A DNA stretch of 64,000 nt from Chrysomallon squamiferum (GCA_012295275.1 CM022678.1:17125665-17189664), one strand, 5' to 3'. Positions 12,465-35,441 are shown, counted from the stretch's first letter. Notes: a model not told the origin generated them from the letters alone. Numbers and translations are program-made.

Positions 12465-12529
<65 letters not shown>

Positions 12530-14890
12530 TCTATACACATATACATACTGAATATATAAGATAACCCAAACAGCCTATATTAGTAGTCTGTCATACACTA
12601 TTGAAAAACTTTCATAAAATTTCTTCACTGTTTCCGAAAACAGATTCGTTTGTTAGTTATATCATTAGAAACAGCAATATTACATATGTAGTAAAAAGTG
12701 AAATTGAAGACTAAAGCAATTACTGATCCAAACACTGTGTAGTAGTTTGAAGCTATATTACTTTTTTGTTAATTACAGTCAAAGTCGCGTTAAGCATAAC
12801 AAATCAGAATTCACCATTTATGAACTTAATGACAATAATTTGATGGTAAGTGAACAAGTCAGTTATGGAGGTCATTGCAAATTTTAGAACACATCTTTCC
12901 TGTGTACACCGCACAAAACTTAGTCTCCTCATGTGTAAACTTAGTCGTTTTAACAATAGTCCTTCCTTAATGCTGATTGAATTTCAAGTAGTGTATAAAT
13001 TGAATATTTAATCTCTTGTTAAACACAATAGTAAAAGGAAATCTAATGTGTCTGTAATTTTCATAAAAGCCCTCCAATTAAATCTTAATTAACAACACTG
13101 AGTATAGTATAGAAATATCTGGGTGCTGTTTTCTGTTTTCTTCTTCTTTTTTTCTGTAGTAGGGACGTCTTTACACATAGGATGTATCCTTTTTGTTTAA
13201 AGCCGAGGTCGTTATCCTTTTCCCTAGGGACATGAGTACGCGTTTGACTGTCTCTTGTTGGCGGTTTGCTTTTTGGGGTAGATTGCTGGCTGCAGTGTCG
13301 AATTTAGAATTGGTGAGGCCCTAAGCTATAGAAAGGCGTGAGGCCTCCCCTCATTTTTTCTTTCATTTTTTCTTTTTAATTTTGTCCAACTGGTGTCAGA
13401 AAACTTGAAAGTTTATAAGCCTTTTAAGAGCAAAGTAAAAAAATACAAATCTAAAAATATTGGATATATTTTAAATCTTTTTGTGGGGTTTCTTCCTCAG
13501 TTGATCCATGGTTTGTTTAGCGTGTATCGGATTCGCGGTGTCGGAGGAGATCTTGTTTCAAATCTGATTTTGAAAATCCGAGGAAAGACTATTCTGCGTC
13601 CGGTAATTCTAATCACATTGAATTTAGTGACAATTCGTACAGCGGTAGTACATGAAAATTAGTATAAGACCTAATCTGGAATCTTCTTCAGGCCCAAAGC
13701 AGATTGCGAGCCTCTAAGCTGTTGTTGTTTAGCTTGTACCTAAATCCAGGACTAGCATTATGTCGAGCTTACATAACTTTTCTTATCTGACACCCGTAAC
13801 TTTCAACAATATTCAACTGATTACATTATAAACTTGGGGTAGTTAAGTATAAATAAATGAAACATAATTCCACATCCCACAAAATTTAAAATATAAAAAA
13901 AGAAATATATAATAGTTTACCCACAGGGTCGGTTCGGAAATATACGTACATTCGATTATGAGAAAACAACTATCGGCTAACCGGGATGATTTGTATAAAA
14001 AATACATGGAACCGTAGAATTATTTCTCGTTCTTAGTGTTCCTCAATTAAATAATTTAGATTTCTTCTATAGACTTATACTTTTTAGATAAATTAATTAC
14101 CTTGTTGTTGTATTTTTTGTTCTCGTTCTTTTAAATAATTTATGTCTGTGTATACATACTTATATGTACACACACACACACACACACACATATTGAATAT
14201 ATAAGATAACCCAAACAGCCTATATTAGTAGTTCGTAACACACTATTGAAAAACTTTCATAAAGTTTCTTCACTGTTTCCGAGAACAGACTCGTTTGTTA
14301 TATATATATATATCATTAGAAACAGCCATATTTTATATGTTGTAGAAAAACCCAGTGAAATTGAAGATAAAGCAATTACACATCGAAACACATTAGTGCA
14401 TTAGTTTGAAGCTTTATTATTTTTTGATAATTACAATCAAAGTCGCATTAAGCATACCAGTTCGGGATTCGTGAATTTGAACTCAATGACAATAATTTGT
14501 ATGGTAAGTGAAAAAGTCAGTTATGGAGATCATTGCAGATTTTAGAACACGTCTTTACTGTGTACACCGCACAAAAATTTGCATTCTAGTCTCCACATGT
14601 GTAAACTTAGTCGTTTTAACAATAGTCCTTCCTAAATGCCGTTTGAATTTCAAGTAGTGTGTCAAATGCATTTTTAATCTATTCTGATACACAATAGTAA
14701 AAATAAATCTAATGTCTATAATTTTCTTCAACGCCCTCCAATTAAATCTTAATTAACAACACTGAGTACAGTATACAAAATATCAGGGACCTGTCTTTGT
14801 TTCCGTAGCTGTGATGTTATTACATATAGGACTTATCCTTTTGCTCATAAGCAGAGGTCGTTGAGGTTGTTGTTAGAGACAAGAGTACGC
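12150..14890 (+). repeat. Internally duplicated leader intron block
   Basis: The block at about 12150-13680 is repeated at about 13820-14890. Both copies share the stretch with ATGAGAAAACAACTATCG (12290 and 13958), a CA tract, TTAAGCATA, and a D-block start (GCAGAGGTCGTT or GCCGAGGTCGTT). The first copy continues into a D-block tail (13270-13680) with GTGAGGCCCTAAGCTATAG. An 89-codon open frame at 13393-13662 lies in this tail but is not kept at 17700-18160, so no gene is called. Confidence 0.6.
12471..12525 (+). repeat. (CA)n microsatellite
   Basis: About 54 bp of CA repeat. A shorter version stands at the same place in the second block copy (14169-14190). Confidence 0.9.
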
Positions 14891-15039
14891 ATTTGACTAC
14901 TGTGGGCAGTTTGCCCTTTTGGGTAGATCGCTTTGACACCCGTAACTTTCATGTGGTGGTGTTTGTGTTTGCATGCTTGTTGTGTGTTTTTATTTGTATA
15001 TATATGTGTGTCTGTGAGATTTTATATGTGTATATATAT

Positions 15040-15990
15040 TTGTTTGTGTGTGTGTCGCCATTCGTGTGTGTGTGTGTGCCTGCACGCATAATTTCTGACA
15101 TTGCATCAATCGAGAAGAGTTGTCTGAAATTACGTCGATACTAAGCAAATATCAGAAAAGAATGATATAGTAGAAGCGCATGATACCCAGAAATTGTGCT
15201 GATAAGTGAAATCTTAATATACAGAGAGAGATATACATGCTTTATTTTATTTTAATTTAAGTAATTTATTTAATTTAATTTATATTTATTTAATTTCCAT
15301 TTATTACATTTTATTTTAATTCGATTATTTAACTTCATTTCATTTGTCTTCATTTATTAGTTGTATTTTATTTTATTTTATTTTATTTTTTTATTTAATT
15401 TTATTTGTTTTATTTTGCTGAATTAACTTCATTTTAATTAATTTATTGAATTATTTTAATTTCCAAAATGTACTTTCAAAAATTATCCATTTAAAATAAT
15501 TATCCAGTAATAATAAATTTAATTTAATTTAAGTTTTTTTCAAATCCGTTTCATTTTGTTTTAATAAGGAACAAAAATTATTAAATAAAGTAACTATTTA
15601 ATAAAAGAAAAAGAAAACACACTTAGCATTACAAAAAAATTAAATAGCATTTGTACATTTCCATTAAATACAAATATAAATGAACTGTTTCAGGAGCTCT
15701 GCACGAGATAGAAAATCTAGATTTTTGGTGTAAATATACTGAGGTAATTATTTAAATTCATTAAAACAAATTAGATTTAAGAACGATGTACTTGTCTTAG
15801 GTGGTAATGAGGTTATATGAGTATCATAAGTATAATGTCCTGTCCGCCCAACAATGCCGGATACATAGCGATAGGTCGGTGAACATTTTCAACGTATTTA
15901 CTGTTATGTGTTTCAACAGCTGGTTTAAACACTCACATTTATGTTTATTGTTTAAGCTATTAAAGGAAAAGTTAAAACCTGTTTCATTTA
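15040..15990 (+). repeat. U-block 3
   Basis: Longer and more diverged copy of the upstream block, expanded by an AT-rich TTTTATTT-type stretch at 15236-15600. The hallmark CGGATACATAGCGATAGGT is near 15858, 740 bases before leader 6. Confidence 0.6.
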
Positions 15991-16300
15991 AAACGGCGTG
16001 TTTTACTTCCTTTCATACATCAAAGCGATATTCTTTTCAATGTATCACTTTTCTAAATTAATGCGAAATAGAAAATAAATAAATACGTAAATAAATAAAT
16101 AAATAGGAAAATATTAAATATTTTGTTCCTCCCTTGCTATATGCGTGTAGGCCTACACGTACATACATACATGTACGTATATGTGTATGTATCTGTGTAT
16201 ACATGTGTGTATGTATCTATACATGTAGGTATGAATCAGTGCGTGTACATTCGTAAGTACATACAAAGGGAAGTATTTCCAGTGTAGTATGATCTCTACT

Positions 16301-16480
16301 CTAAATACAGACATGCGTCATTGCAAAATATGAGAAAATGTTTATTTTTGTTCCATGACCTACAAGGAAACTGAAACTGCAAGTAGGACAGAAGCCATTA
16401 TAAACGACAGCACATTCTAGTTTTCTTTCAAAAATATATGTATTTTTTCTTTCTTTCTTCTTCGTCTAAAGTATATGTTA
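16301..16480 (+). promoter_or_regulatory. Leader promoter cassette 6 (next to gene A)
   Basis: A MEF2-like site with one change (CTAAATACAG, 16301-16310), ATGCGTCATTG after it, and exact ISRE-like GAAACTGAAACT at 16367-16378. The TATA-like position has become TATATGT near 16473. This is the cassette nearest to the body of gene A. Confidence 0.55.
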
Positions 16481-16595
16481 AGATAGTGTGTTACGAATAG
16501 AAGAACATATACTGGGAACTCGAATAACTTTCTCGCTGACGAATTTACTAGAACATTGAGATATACGATTCTCTCGGACGGAAGTTGAATTAAAA

Positions 16596-27295
<10,700 letters not shown>

Positions 27296-28025
27296 TACAT
27301 GTAAGTAACAGAAACTGACTGCAAACAGGAAAGAGAAAATTAAAAATAAATAATTAAAAATGAAACTGCAGTCTAAGTTTTTTTTTTTTTTGTGAACCTG
27401 AATATTTGCCTAATTCAGATGTGAGGAATTATAAATGAGAAACTATTTTCACTGGAATGAAACAGAAAGCAATAGAAGTAATTACTTTAATCGGAATACA
27501 GATGAAAAGAAACAATTTCTTGCTGAATTTTAGAATTCAGGGATTTTGAAACATTTCTGACGAGAACGGAAAAAAGCAAGGCCATTGTTAAAGGGAGAAA
27601 TTTGAGTCGACAACAAAGAAGACATTTCTATAATTAAGATGGCTGCTCCTGTAATGAATAAAGTGACTAATGCAAACAAACTAAAGTCTAATCTAGGGCT
27701 GCCATTACTCGATTTTTTAAAAAGAAGAATATCCAAAACATTTTTGTGACAAACATTTTTAGCCTAAATAAAAATTGTTTAAGTTATCAGTTGAAATATA
27801 TGAAGGTGTATAAAAGGTACCAAATATACTTAGAAGTGAAGGAAATTTGTGTCCACAAGAAAGATGGCTGCTCCTGTAATGGATAAAGTGACGAATGTAA
27901 ACAAACTGAAAACTAATATGAAAACTAATGGGTTAATATCTAGGACGGTCATTTCCATGTTTTGAAAGGAAGGACTTTTAAAAACATTTTATGACACTTA
28001 TAATGTCTAAATATAATATGCTTAA

Positions 28026-28066
<41 letters not shown>

Positions 28067-28470
28067 AATACAAGGCAATTACATTTTGTACAGAACAGAA
28101 CAAAATCAATGTTTACGTTCAGGCCATTTCCAAAATTAGAAAGTAAAATATTGATATTTTCTTTTTGTACCAAATGCTATTTGCATGTGTATGTCTGTAT
28201 AAGTGTGTTTTGCTGTTTTATTTACATATCTATTTGATACAGGATCTGCTTTGAAAAGTATATTTTTGGTGATGGGAAACCTTAAAGTGTGAATTTATAG
28301 TCTTATATTGTGATAAAACATCAGATAACCTTTTCTTCTGTGCTAAACTACTAATAATAATAATTTGAGTTGTGTGGTAGGTATCCTAAAAACAATAATA
28401 ATATTAACAACAGCTGTTATAATAAAAAATTTAAAATGAATTAAGTTTTCTTATAATTTTCTTCCTTTTT
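27296..28470 (+). other. 3' flank of gene A with local duplication
   Basis: The stretch with AAGATGGCTGCTCCTGTAAT occurs at 27638 and again at 27863, a tandem duplication of about 225 bp. A related single copy follows gene B near 45271. A TA tract lies at 28028-28063. No convincing polyadenylation site was picked, as AATAAA is everywhere in this AT-rich DNA. Confidence 0.55.
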
Positions 28471-29017
28471 CATAGACATGAGTCTGTCATATAGAGATGT
28501 TTGCAAAAATGGGGTTAATTCTCTGTTCCTCTCTCTTTATCTCACTCTGTCTCTCCATCTCTCTCTCTCTCTCGCTTTTACTGTGTGTATGTTTTTATGT
28601 ATTTACATTTGTGTGTTTTCATATCTGTGTATGTGTTTATGTGTATACATGTGTTCACACATCTGTGTGTGTTGGTATGTGTGTGTGTGTGTGCTGCACA
28701 TGCATACTTTTAAACATTGCAACAGCAGAGAAGAGTCTAGTCAAATTATGTCCTTACGAAGCAGATAACACAACAACAAAACTTAATATAGTAGAATGAC
28801 GTGAAACACGAACATTGTAGTTTCTAAAAAGATCTTAATAAATAAAGACAGAGATACATGCTTTACTATACTTTAATTTCATTCATTTATTTCATTTTAT
28901 TAAGATTTTTTTGTTTGTTTTTTTTTTGTGTTTTTCTTTACTGAATTATACAAATTTCGAAATTCATTTTCAAAAACATTAAATTTAAACTAAAGAAAAA
29001 ATTAATACATTTATTAA

Positions 29018-29093
<76 letters not shown>

Positions 29094-29640
29094 GTAATAG
29101 TAATAATAATAAATGAATAAATAAATAAATAAATAAATAAATATCATATTCAGTTTTTTCATTTTAGTAATCGTAAATCTTTTATTCATACACTACCTAC
29201 TACTTCATGGCTTTACCATATCCCCGAGAAACAAGGGACGTTACTCTAATACGAGTTTAGCAGACTGGATCGATAATTAAATGGTTTCACAAGCTCAGCA
29301 GCAGAGAGAAAAATCTGGATTCTTAGTGTAAAAATATTGAGTTATTTTTTTAAATTATTAAAATAAATTAAATTTAAGAATAATATACTTGTCTTAAGTG
29401 ACAATGAGGTTATATGAGTCGCATAACAATAGTTTGGTGTCTCCACCCAACAATGCCGGATACATAGCGATAGGTTGGCGAACATTTTCAACTCCGTTAA
29501 TCGGTAGTCTTATTTACTGTTAATGTGCTATATACATCGACAGCTGGTTTAAATTCTCACATTTATGTTGACTGTTGGAGTTATTAAAGGAAAAGTTAAT
29601 ATCTGTAACATTTAAAACGGCAGGCTTTACTTCCAAATTA
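28470..29640 (+). repeat. Orphan upstream block (U-block 4) with (AAT)n tract
   Basis: Starts with GTCTGTCATATAGAGATGT, continues through a CT/GT-rich stretch and the hallmark CGGATACATAGCGATAGGT near 29458. A (TAA)n tract lies at 29018-29095. No leader cassette follows, so this upstream block has lost its gene. Confidence 0.6.
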
Positions 29641-30479
29641 CAGTTGCAAGATGGTTGCAATTAATCATTTATAATTCATTAATTTACGTTATCAAATAAA
29701 TTATATCATGTATAGTCTGTATAACTAATTGTCGTCTGCATAATTATCACTATTGTTAAGTCCTTACAATTATCATTTTGTGGTGCCATTAACAAATACC
29801 AAAATATTAAATTATTAAACGAGATAAAGTGGAAATTAAAGTTGCCTTTTGACCAATTAGCTGTTATAAATGTACACACAGTACACAAAAACAATCATGC
29901 ATCAGTACACCTTTTCAAGTTCATGCAGGAACAATGCTGTTTGCGGGTACAAAAACATAATGTAAATTTCACATTGCCTTAGTGCTTGAACATTTTCAGT
30001 TACATGTTTGTTTATCTGTTTTTAGATGGATTCTGTGTTAATAAATTATTTCTGATAATATTTGTTTCTGAATCAAACTGTCCCTAAATTATTCACAGTA
30101 AAATAGGATATTTCCTTTGAATTTGAATCATGATTTATGTGAAATAATCAGAAAGCACCAGAATACTCTTCCCCTGATTTGAAAGTAGGTTTTGTAATTT
30201 GAACAGTAACTTTGTATCATTATTACCATTATTGCCATTATTATTAACATTTTGTTATTATGGTTACTATCATTAATGATATCATTATTGTTATTATAAT
30301 TATTATTTATTGGTTTTATCATCATTATATTAAATTTATATAATTATTATTTACTGATATTACTACTGTTATTATTATAATGATTATTTACTGAAATTGT
30401 TTCTTTAATTTATATTTATTTATTTAAATTCTTAGATGATTTTCTTCACATCATGCTAGAGTTTAGCACTGTTTGAAAA
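29641..30479 (+). other. AT-rich intergenic sequence
   Basis: Contains GCAAGATGGTTGCAATTAAT near 29646, which also occurs near 34914 in the U-block of gene B, and then loose ATT-type repeats. No gene is seen. Confidence 0.5.
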
Positions 30480-30614
30480 ATGGGTCAAGCTAACTCAAGG
30501 CAGGAAGCTTTCTGGGAGGCATGTGCCTTTGGACGAACTCACCTTGTGAGAAAATTCATAGAAGAAGGAATAGATGTTAATTATGTCTCATACACTGATA
30601 GTTACACAGAGTGA
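30480..30614 (+). pseudogene. Ankyrin-like first exon fragment with N-myristoylation-like start
   Basis: Reads MGQANSRQEAFWEACAFGRT then HLVRKFIEEGIDVNYVSYTD before a stop. The pattern xxAFWEACAFGRTHLVRKFIEEGIDVN is ankyrin-repeat-like, and MGxxxS fits an N-myristoylation start. No clear donor is present, so splicing to the next fragment is doubtful. It is unrelated to the receptor family and looks like a captured or duplicated exon. Confidence 0.6.
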
Positions 30615-30975
30615 ACTTTTCAAAACCAGACCCTGTCTAAACCTGAATTCTCCAAAACAGCACACAATGTACAGCAAAACAATTTACATGTTCTTATAAT
30701 ACCTAAACCTCAATAAAAACAACAGCCCCCTCCAAACCAAACCTAACTTTTTTAATCCTCATACTATTCAGTTATGAAAATTTGTTTTTCCATACAACTT
30801 TATGAAAATGTTCAAAAACTTAAAAAGGCAAATAGGATAATGTATATTTTTGATAAAATTGTAAATATGCATTCACATGTATTTAAATTTATACATATGC
30901 GAGTGTGAGTATGTTCATACATACATATAATGTAACATACACACGTGTATTAATACACTTTAATTGTATTTACAG

Positions 30976-31071
30976 CAAGACTGCTGCCCTATTCATGTGG
31001 CATCTCAAGGAAAACCTGATGTTGTACACTTACTGCTTGAAGCAAACTGCGATGTGAATGTCAAGGACTTT
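30976..31071 (+). pseudogene. Ankyrin-repeat exon fragment
   Basis: After a TTTACAG acceptor it reads QDCCPIHVASQGKPDVVHLL then LEANCDVNVKDF, with GTAAAT as possible donor. This is a clear ankyrin repeat (PIHVASQG..VV.LLLEA..DVN.KD). No later ankyrin exon was found, so this is a fragment of a gene that lies elsewhere, or of its duplicate. Confidence 0.7.
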
Positions 31072-31749
31072 GTAAATACCTAATTTATTTTCATGATTAA
31101 ATAATACCATAGTAACAAATTGTAAACATCTAATTTTGTATTATTATTATGTTAAATACTACGATATTAACAATATTTAAAATATCTGATTTTATTATTA
31201 TTACCTTCAGATATTACTTCAGTATAACAAATTGTAAATATCAAATTTATTATGTTTAATACTGTGATAGTGACAATTTTTAAATATCAAATATTACCAT
31301 AATAACCAATTGTAGATATCTTATTTTCTTATTATTATATTTAAATATTACCAGTTTTATATTTGGTATATTACAGTAATTATAAGTCTGCATATCTCTG
31401 ATTACTTTTTAAAAATAAAATTCTAATATTTTCTAATAAAAAAAAAAGCCCATAAAAATAAAATAAATAAATAAATAAATATTTTCTATTTTTTATTTAT
31501 TTATTTTTATGGGCTTTTTTTATTAGAAAATACTAAATAATAATTGATATTTTCAGTTTTTCTTTTGAACCAGGCAACGCTATTATAATTTATAATTAAT
31601 ACAAAAATGAAAATGATATATCAGTGTTTATTTTGAAATCTACATTAGAATACTCTTTTCTTCCCCTTGTTATTTTCCTTGTTCACTTTGCGTTTCTCCC
31701 ACGTGAAATTAACTTCCCTTTTAAATTATTAAAATTGTTTTCATTCCAG
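31072..31749 (+). other. AT-rich sequence with a long palindrome
   Basis: Imperfect repeats around AACAATTTTTAAATATC lie at 31100-31350. At 31427-31532 there is a palindrome with arms of about 40 bp centred near 31480 (TTTTCTAATAAAA and GCCCATAAAAATAAA answered by TTTATTTTTATGGGC). The rest matches intron 11 of genes A and B. Confidence 0.6.
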
Positions 31750-32015
31750 TGACGGTGTTGGGAAAACAGGTACTTCCATAGCTATAGATTATCTCTTTGA
31801 CCAGGCACGGACCGACGGTAGACTTGACGTAGTTGATTGTGTGTCACGTTTAAGAAAGCAACGAACACAAATGGTGCAAACTTTTTGGGGTATTTTGGAA
31901 ACACATTTTTTCATTAATCCTATCATAGTAAGAGGAATAGTGAAATATGTTGTCGATATAACTGTAACTAAAATCATTATTTATAAAGAATTATCATTAC
32001 GTTATTATTATTATA

Positions 32016-32048
<33 letters not shown>

Positions 32049-32228
32049 TATATTATTATTATTACTATTTATTGATCTGTTTGACGTGAGTTTATTTGTT
32101 TTTATAATTTGTTTGTTCACACAATCTATTATTTTTGTTTTTCGTTACAGATCCAGTACAATTTTATTCATCAACTTCTGCTAGAACGGGTGCTATCATT
32201 CAACATTATTTCAGAGACAGTGATGTAA
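31750..32228 (+). pseudogene. Orphan last two PTP exons (third PTP copy)
   Basis: Exon-like blocks at 31750-31885 and 32151-32228 match the last two exons of A and B. The first reads DGVGKTGTSIAIDYLFDQAR and later [16 protein letters not shown]. The catalytic arginine of CX5R is lysine, and the donor GTGAGT has become TGGGGT. The second starts [18 protein letters not shown]. No other receptor exons stand upstream, so it is a partial duplicate and not functional. Confidence 0.85.
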
Positions 32229-32639
32229 GTGAAACGGACTGCAAAGAGGAAAGAGAAAATTAAAAATGAATAAATAAAAACTGAATTTACAGTCTGATTT
32301 TTAACTTTTTAAGAGGCTGAATATATCGCTAATCCATATCAGGAATTGTAAAGGAGAAAGTATTTTCATTGGAAAGAAACAGAAAGTAACAGAAGTTCAT
32401 TATTTGTATCGGAACATGTTTTTAACTTATCAGTTTTTATAATCAGTTGAAGTATACGAATGTTCAAAATATACTTAGAAGTGTTATTCTTCTAGAAAGG
32501 AATACAAAAAAAATATATACATTATTGTCCTGCTTGACGTAGTGCAAAACGGAGGAGAGATTGCCAAAAACTGGATATCTGAACAACATCCAGAACTAGT
32601 CTAGTGTCTGTTGTTAGTTGTAAGTAAACATAATCAAGA

Positions 32640-33295
32640 TTTCAATACCGCAATATTCCACTTAGAAATATATTTCAGTTAGTTTGATCACAATGTATAG
32701 TTTTCTCATTTTCTTAGTTTATTTCATTACAATGCAGATTTCTTCCATTATTGCTGTTAGTTTCATCACAATGTAAAGTTGTTTCATTATTTTGCTAGTT
32801 TCATCACAATCTGGAATAGTTTCATAATTGTTGTTAGTTTCACCACAGTTTATTGTTGTTTCATTTTATTTGTTAGTTTCATCACAATGAAGAGATACTT
32901 CATTATTTTTGTTTCTTTCATTACAATGTAGAGTTGTTTCATAATTTGTATTAGATTAGTCACAGTCGAGACACATTTCATTATTGTTCTTAGTTCCACC
33001 ACCATATCAAATTATTTCATTATTTTTGTTAGTTTAGTCACAGTGAAGAGACATTTCATTACTGTTGTTAGTTCCACCACCATATCGAATTATTTCATTA
33101 TTTTTGTTAGTTTTATCTGAATGTTGAATTGTTTCGTTATTACTGTTACTTTTAGCATTATGTAGAGTTGTTTGATTATTTTGGTTAGTTTCATCACAAT
33201 GTATTGTTGTTTAATTATTTTCCTTAGTTTCATCATAATGTAGAGTTGCTTCATTATTTTTGTTAGTTTCATCAGAAGGTATATCTCTGTGTATG

Positions 33296-33298
<3 letters not shown>
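32640..33298 (+). repeat. 39-bp minisatellite
   Basis: About 16 imperfect copies of a unit like TTTCATCACAATGTAGAGTT followed by GTTTCATTATTTTTGTTAG. The 60-residue minus-strand open frame with a 13-residue period is a by-product. Confidence 0.8.

Positions 33299-33372
<74 letters not shown>
33299..33372 (+). repeat. (GA)n microsatellite
   Basis: Perfect GA tract of about 74 bp that interrupts the 39-bp minisatellite. Confidence 0.95.
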
Positions 33373-33373
<1 letters not shown>

Positions 33374-33404
33374 GTGTAGTGTTTTATTTACATATTTACA
33401 TTAT

Positions 33405-33600
33405 TTACATTATTGTTGTTAGTTCCACCACCATATCGAATTCTTTCATTATTTTTGTTAGTTTTGTCTGAATGTTGAATTGTTTCGTTATTACTGTTAC
33501 TTTTAGCAGTACTTAGAGTTCTTTGATTATTTTTCTTAGTTTCATCACAACGTAGAGTCGCTTCATTATTTTTGTTAGTTCATCAGAAGCTATATCTCTG
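33405..33600 (+). repeat. 39-bp minisatellite, second block
   Basis: Bases 33405-33600 repeat the end of the first block (33060-33290), including CACCACCATATCGAATT and ATCTCTGTGT. The block together with its following GA tract is a local duplication of about 350 bp. Confidence 0.75.
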
Positions 33601-33626
33601 TGTTTGTTTGTGTGTGTGTGTGTGTG

Positions 33627-33711
<85 letters not shown>
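33627..33711 (+). repeat. (GA)n microsatellite
   Basis: GA tract of about 85 bp with one AAAG interruption. Confidence 0.95.
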
Positions 33712-33713
<2 letters not shown>

Positions 33714-33919
33714 ATATTTAAGGCTAACCGTGTTGCTTTCAATGAAATCTGTGAGCATTATGATATGAGTAGAGTTGACCTAATTCAAACCATTCTCCAG
33801 AAATCAGCTGCTGTTTTTTCTGTTTGTTTTATTTGCAATGTACCACTTTTATTTTATTTGAATTGAAATTAATATCATTAATGAATTGGAAAATGTATAT
33901 AAATATTTAAGTAAATAAA

Positions 33920-34207
33920 CAATCATAATTGGCTGTGTGTGTGTTTATTAATGTCAATTTGTTGCTCTGTGTTTGATAAACTGTATATGTAGTACTACTT
34001 TTTTATTTGTTAAAAATATATGAAAATTAATATATGTAATGAATACAAAATTACAATTAATATTAAATTGAAGAAATTAATAGGAAAGTAGATAAATAAA
34101 AATAAAAATAAATAAATAAATATATAAATAAGCTTACATCAATAAAACTGGCGTTGATGTAATCCGAAGCTGGGATTCCGGGAATAAATGCGTTCTCTGT
34201 TTAATCA

Positions 34208-34208
<1 letters not shown>
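33920..34208 (-). pseudogene. Inverted copy of PTP exon 8 with part of its intron
   Basis: The minus strand from 34208 to 34138 matches the YINAS exon of genes A and B ([17 protein letters not shown] in one frame) and keeps the GTAAGC donor. The adjoining part toward 33960 matches intron 8 of A (reverse of about 24601-24790, with GTACTACATATACAGTTTAT). The exon is 71 bases instead of 77 and has an early TAA. It is the only receptor exon found inverted. Confidence 0.8.
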
Positions 34209-34324
<116 letters not shown>

Positions 34325-34900
34325 AAAAAATTAATATAGTAGAAGCACATGATACCCACACATTGTACTCACAAAAAAATCTTAGTATACAAAGACAGAG
34401 AAAGATGTTTTACTTTAATTTCATTTATTTAATTTAATTTAAGTTTATTTCATTCCCATTATTTAATTTTATTTTAATTCAATTATTTCATTACATTTCA
34501 GTTATTAATTTTATTTTCATTTTTTTTATTCAATTTATTTTATTTTATTAACATTACAAGTAAAACTGAAAATGGGATTTGTACATTTCTGACACACACA
34601 CGCTCACACATAAATCTAAAATAATAATAATCATTTTAGTGTAAATATATTGAGATAATTTTTTTAATTATTAAAATAAATTAGATTCAGGAATAATATA
34701 CTTGTAGGTGATGATGAGATTATATGAGTTGCATAAGTATAGTTTATCCCCTCCAGCCAACAATGCCGGATACATAGCGATAGGTAGGCGAATCTTTTCA
34801 AGATCGTTAATCAGTAGCCTTATTCACTGTTATATGCATCGACAGCTTTTTAAAAACACTCACATTATGTTGATTGTTTGAGCTATTAGAGGTTTTACTT
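34325..34900 (+). repeat. U-block 5, upstream of gene B
   Basis: Begins AAATTAATATAGTAGAAGCA, as in the other copies, with the hallmark CGGATACATAGCGATAGGT near 34768, about 610 bases before the start codon of leader B. Confidence 0.6.
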
Positions 34901-35105
34901 GAAGATTATAGTTGCAAGATGGTTGCAATTAATTAATTTGGGTCAACATGTATACTCTATAATCTTTATAGCTAATAATCGTCTGCATAATTATCACTGC
35001 TATTATAAGTCTTTATAAGGATGTATGTGTGTATGTATGTATGTTTATGTGTATCAGTTCATGTACATTCGTAGGAAATATTTCCAGTGTAGTACAATTT
35101 CTATT

Positions 35106-35275
35106 CTAAATGTAGAAAGGCGTCGTTGTGAAACTATTTATTTTTATATCATGACTAACAAGGAAATTGAAACTATAGATATGGCCGAACAGAGCACAAA
35201 CGACAGGACATTTTAAAATTTGTAGACAAATATAAGTATTTTTTGTTTCTTTCTTTATTGTCTAAAGTATTAAAT
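35106..35275 (+). promoter_or_regulatory. Leader promoter cassette of gene B
   Basis: The MEF2-like site has one change (CTAAATGTAG, 35106-35115). The ISRE-like GAAATTGAAACT at 35163-35174 still fits GAAANNGAAACT. TATTAAA near 35269 stands at the TATA-like position. Confidence 0.5.
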
Positions 35276-35377
35276 ATGTTAAGATAGTGTGTTACGTACA
35301 GAAGGACAGATACAGGAAACTCGAATAACTTTCTCTGTCACGAATTTAAACAAGAACACGGAGAAACCCGATTCGCA

Positions 35378-35441
35378 ATGACGGAAGTTCAATTAAAAGT
35401 GTCCACGATAATAATTCTACTGTTTGTTTTATCGCAGACAG
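35378..35441 (+). CDS. Gene B exon 1: leader, shifted start
   Basis: The usual leader ATG has become GTG (35399). An in-frame ATG at 35378 gives [20 protein letters not shown] and restores a signal peptide with seven more residues. The donor is GTAAGT in phase 1. Confidence 0.7.
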
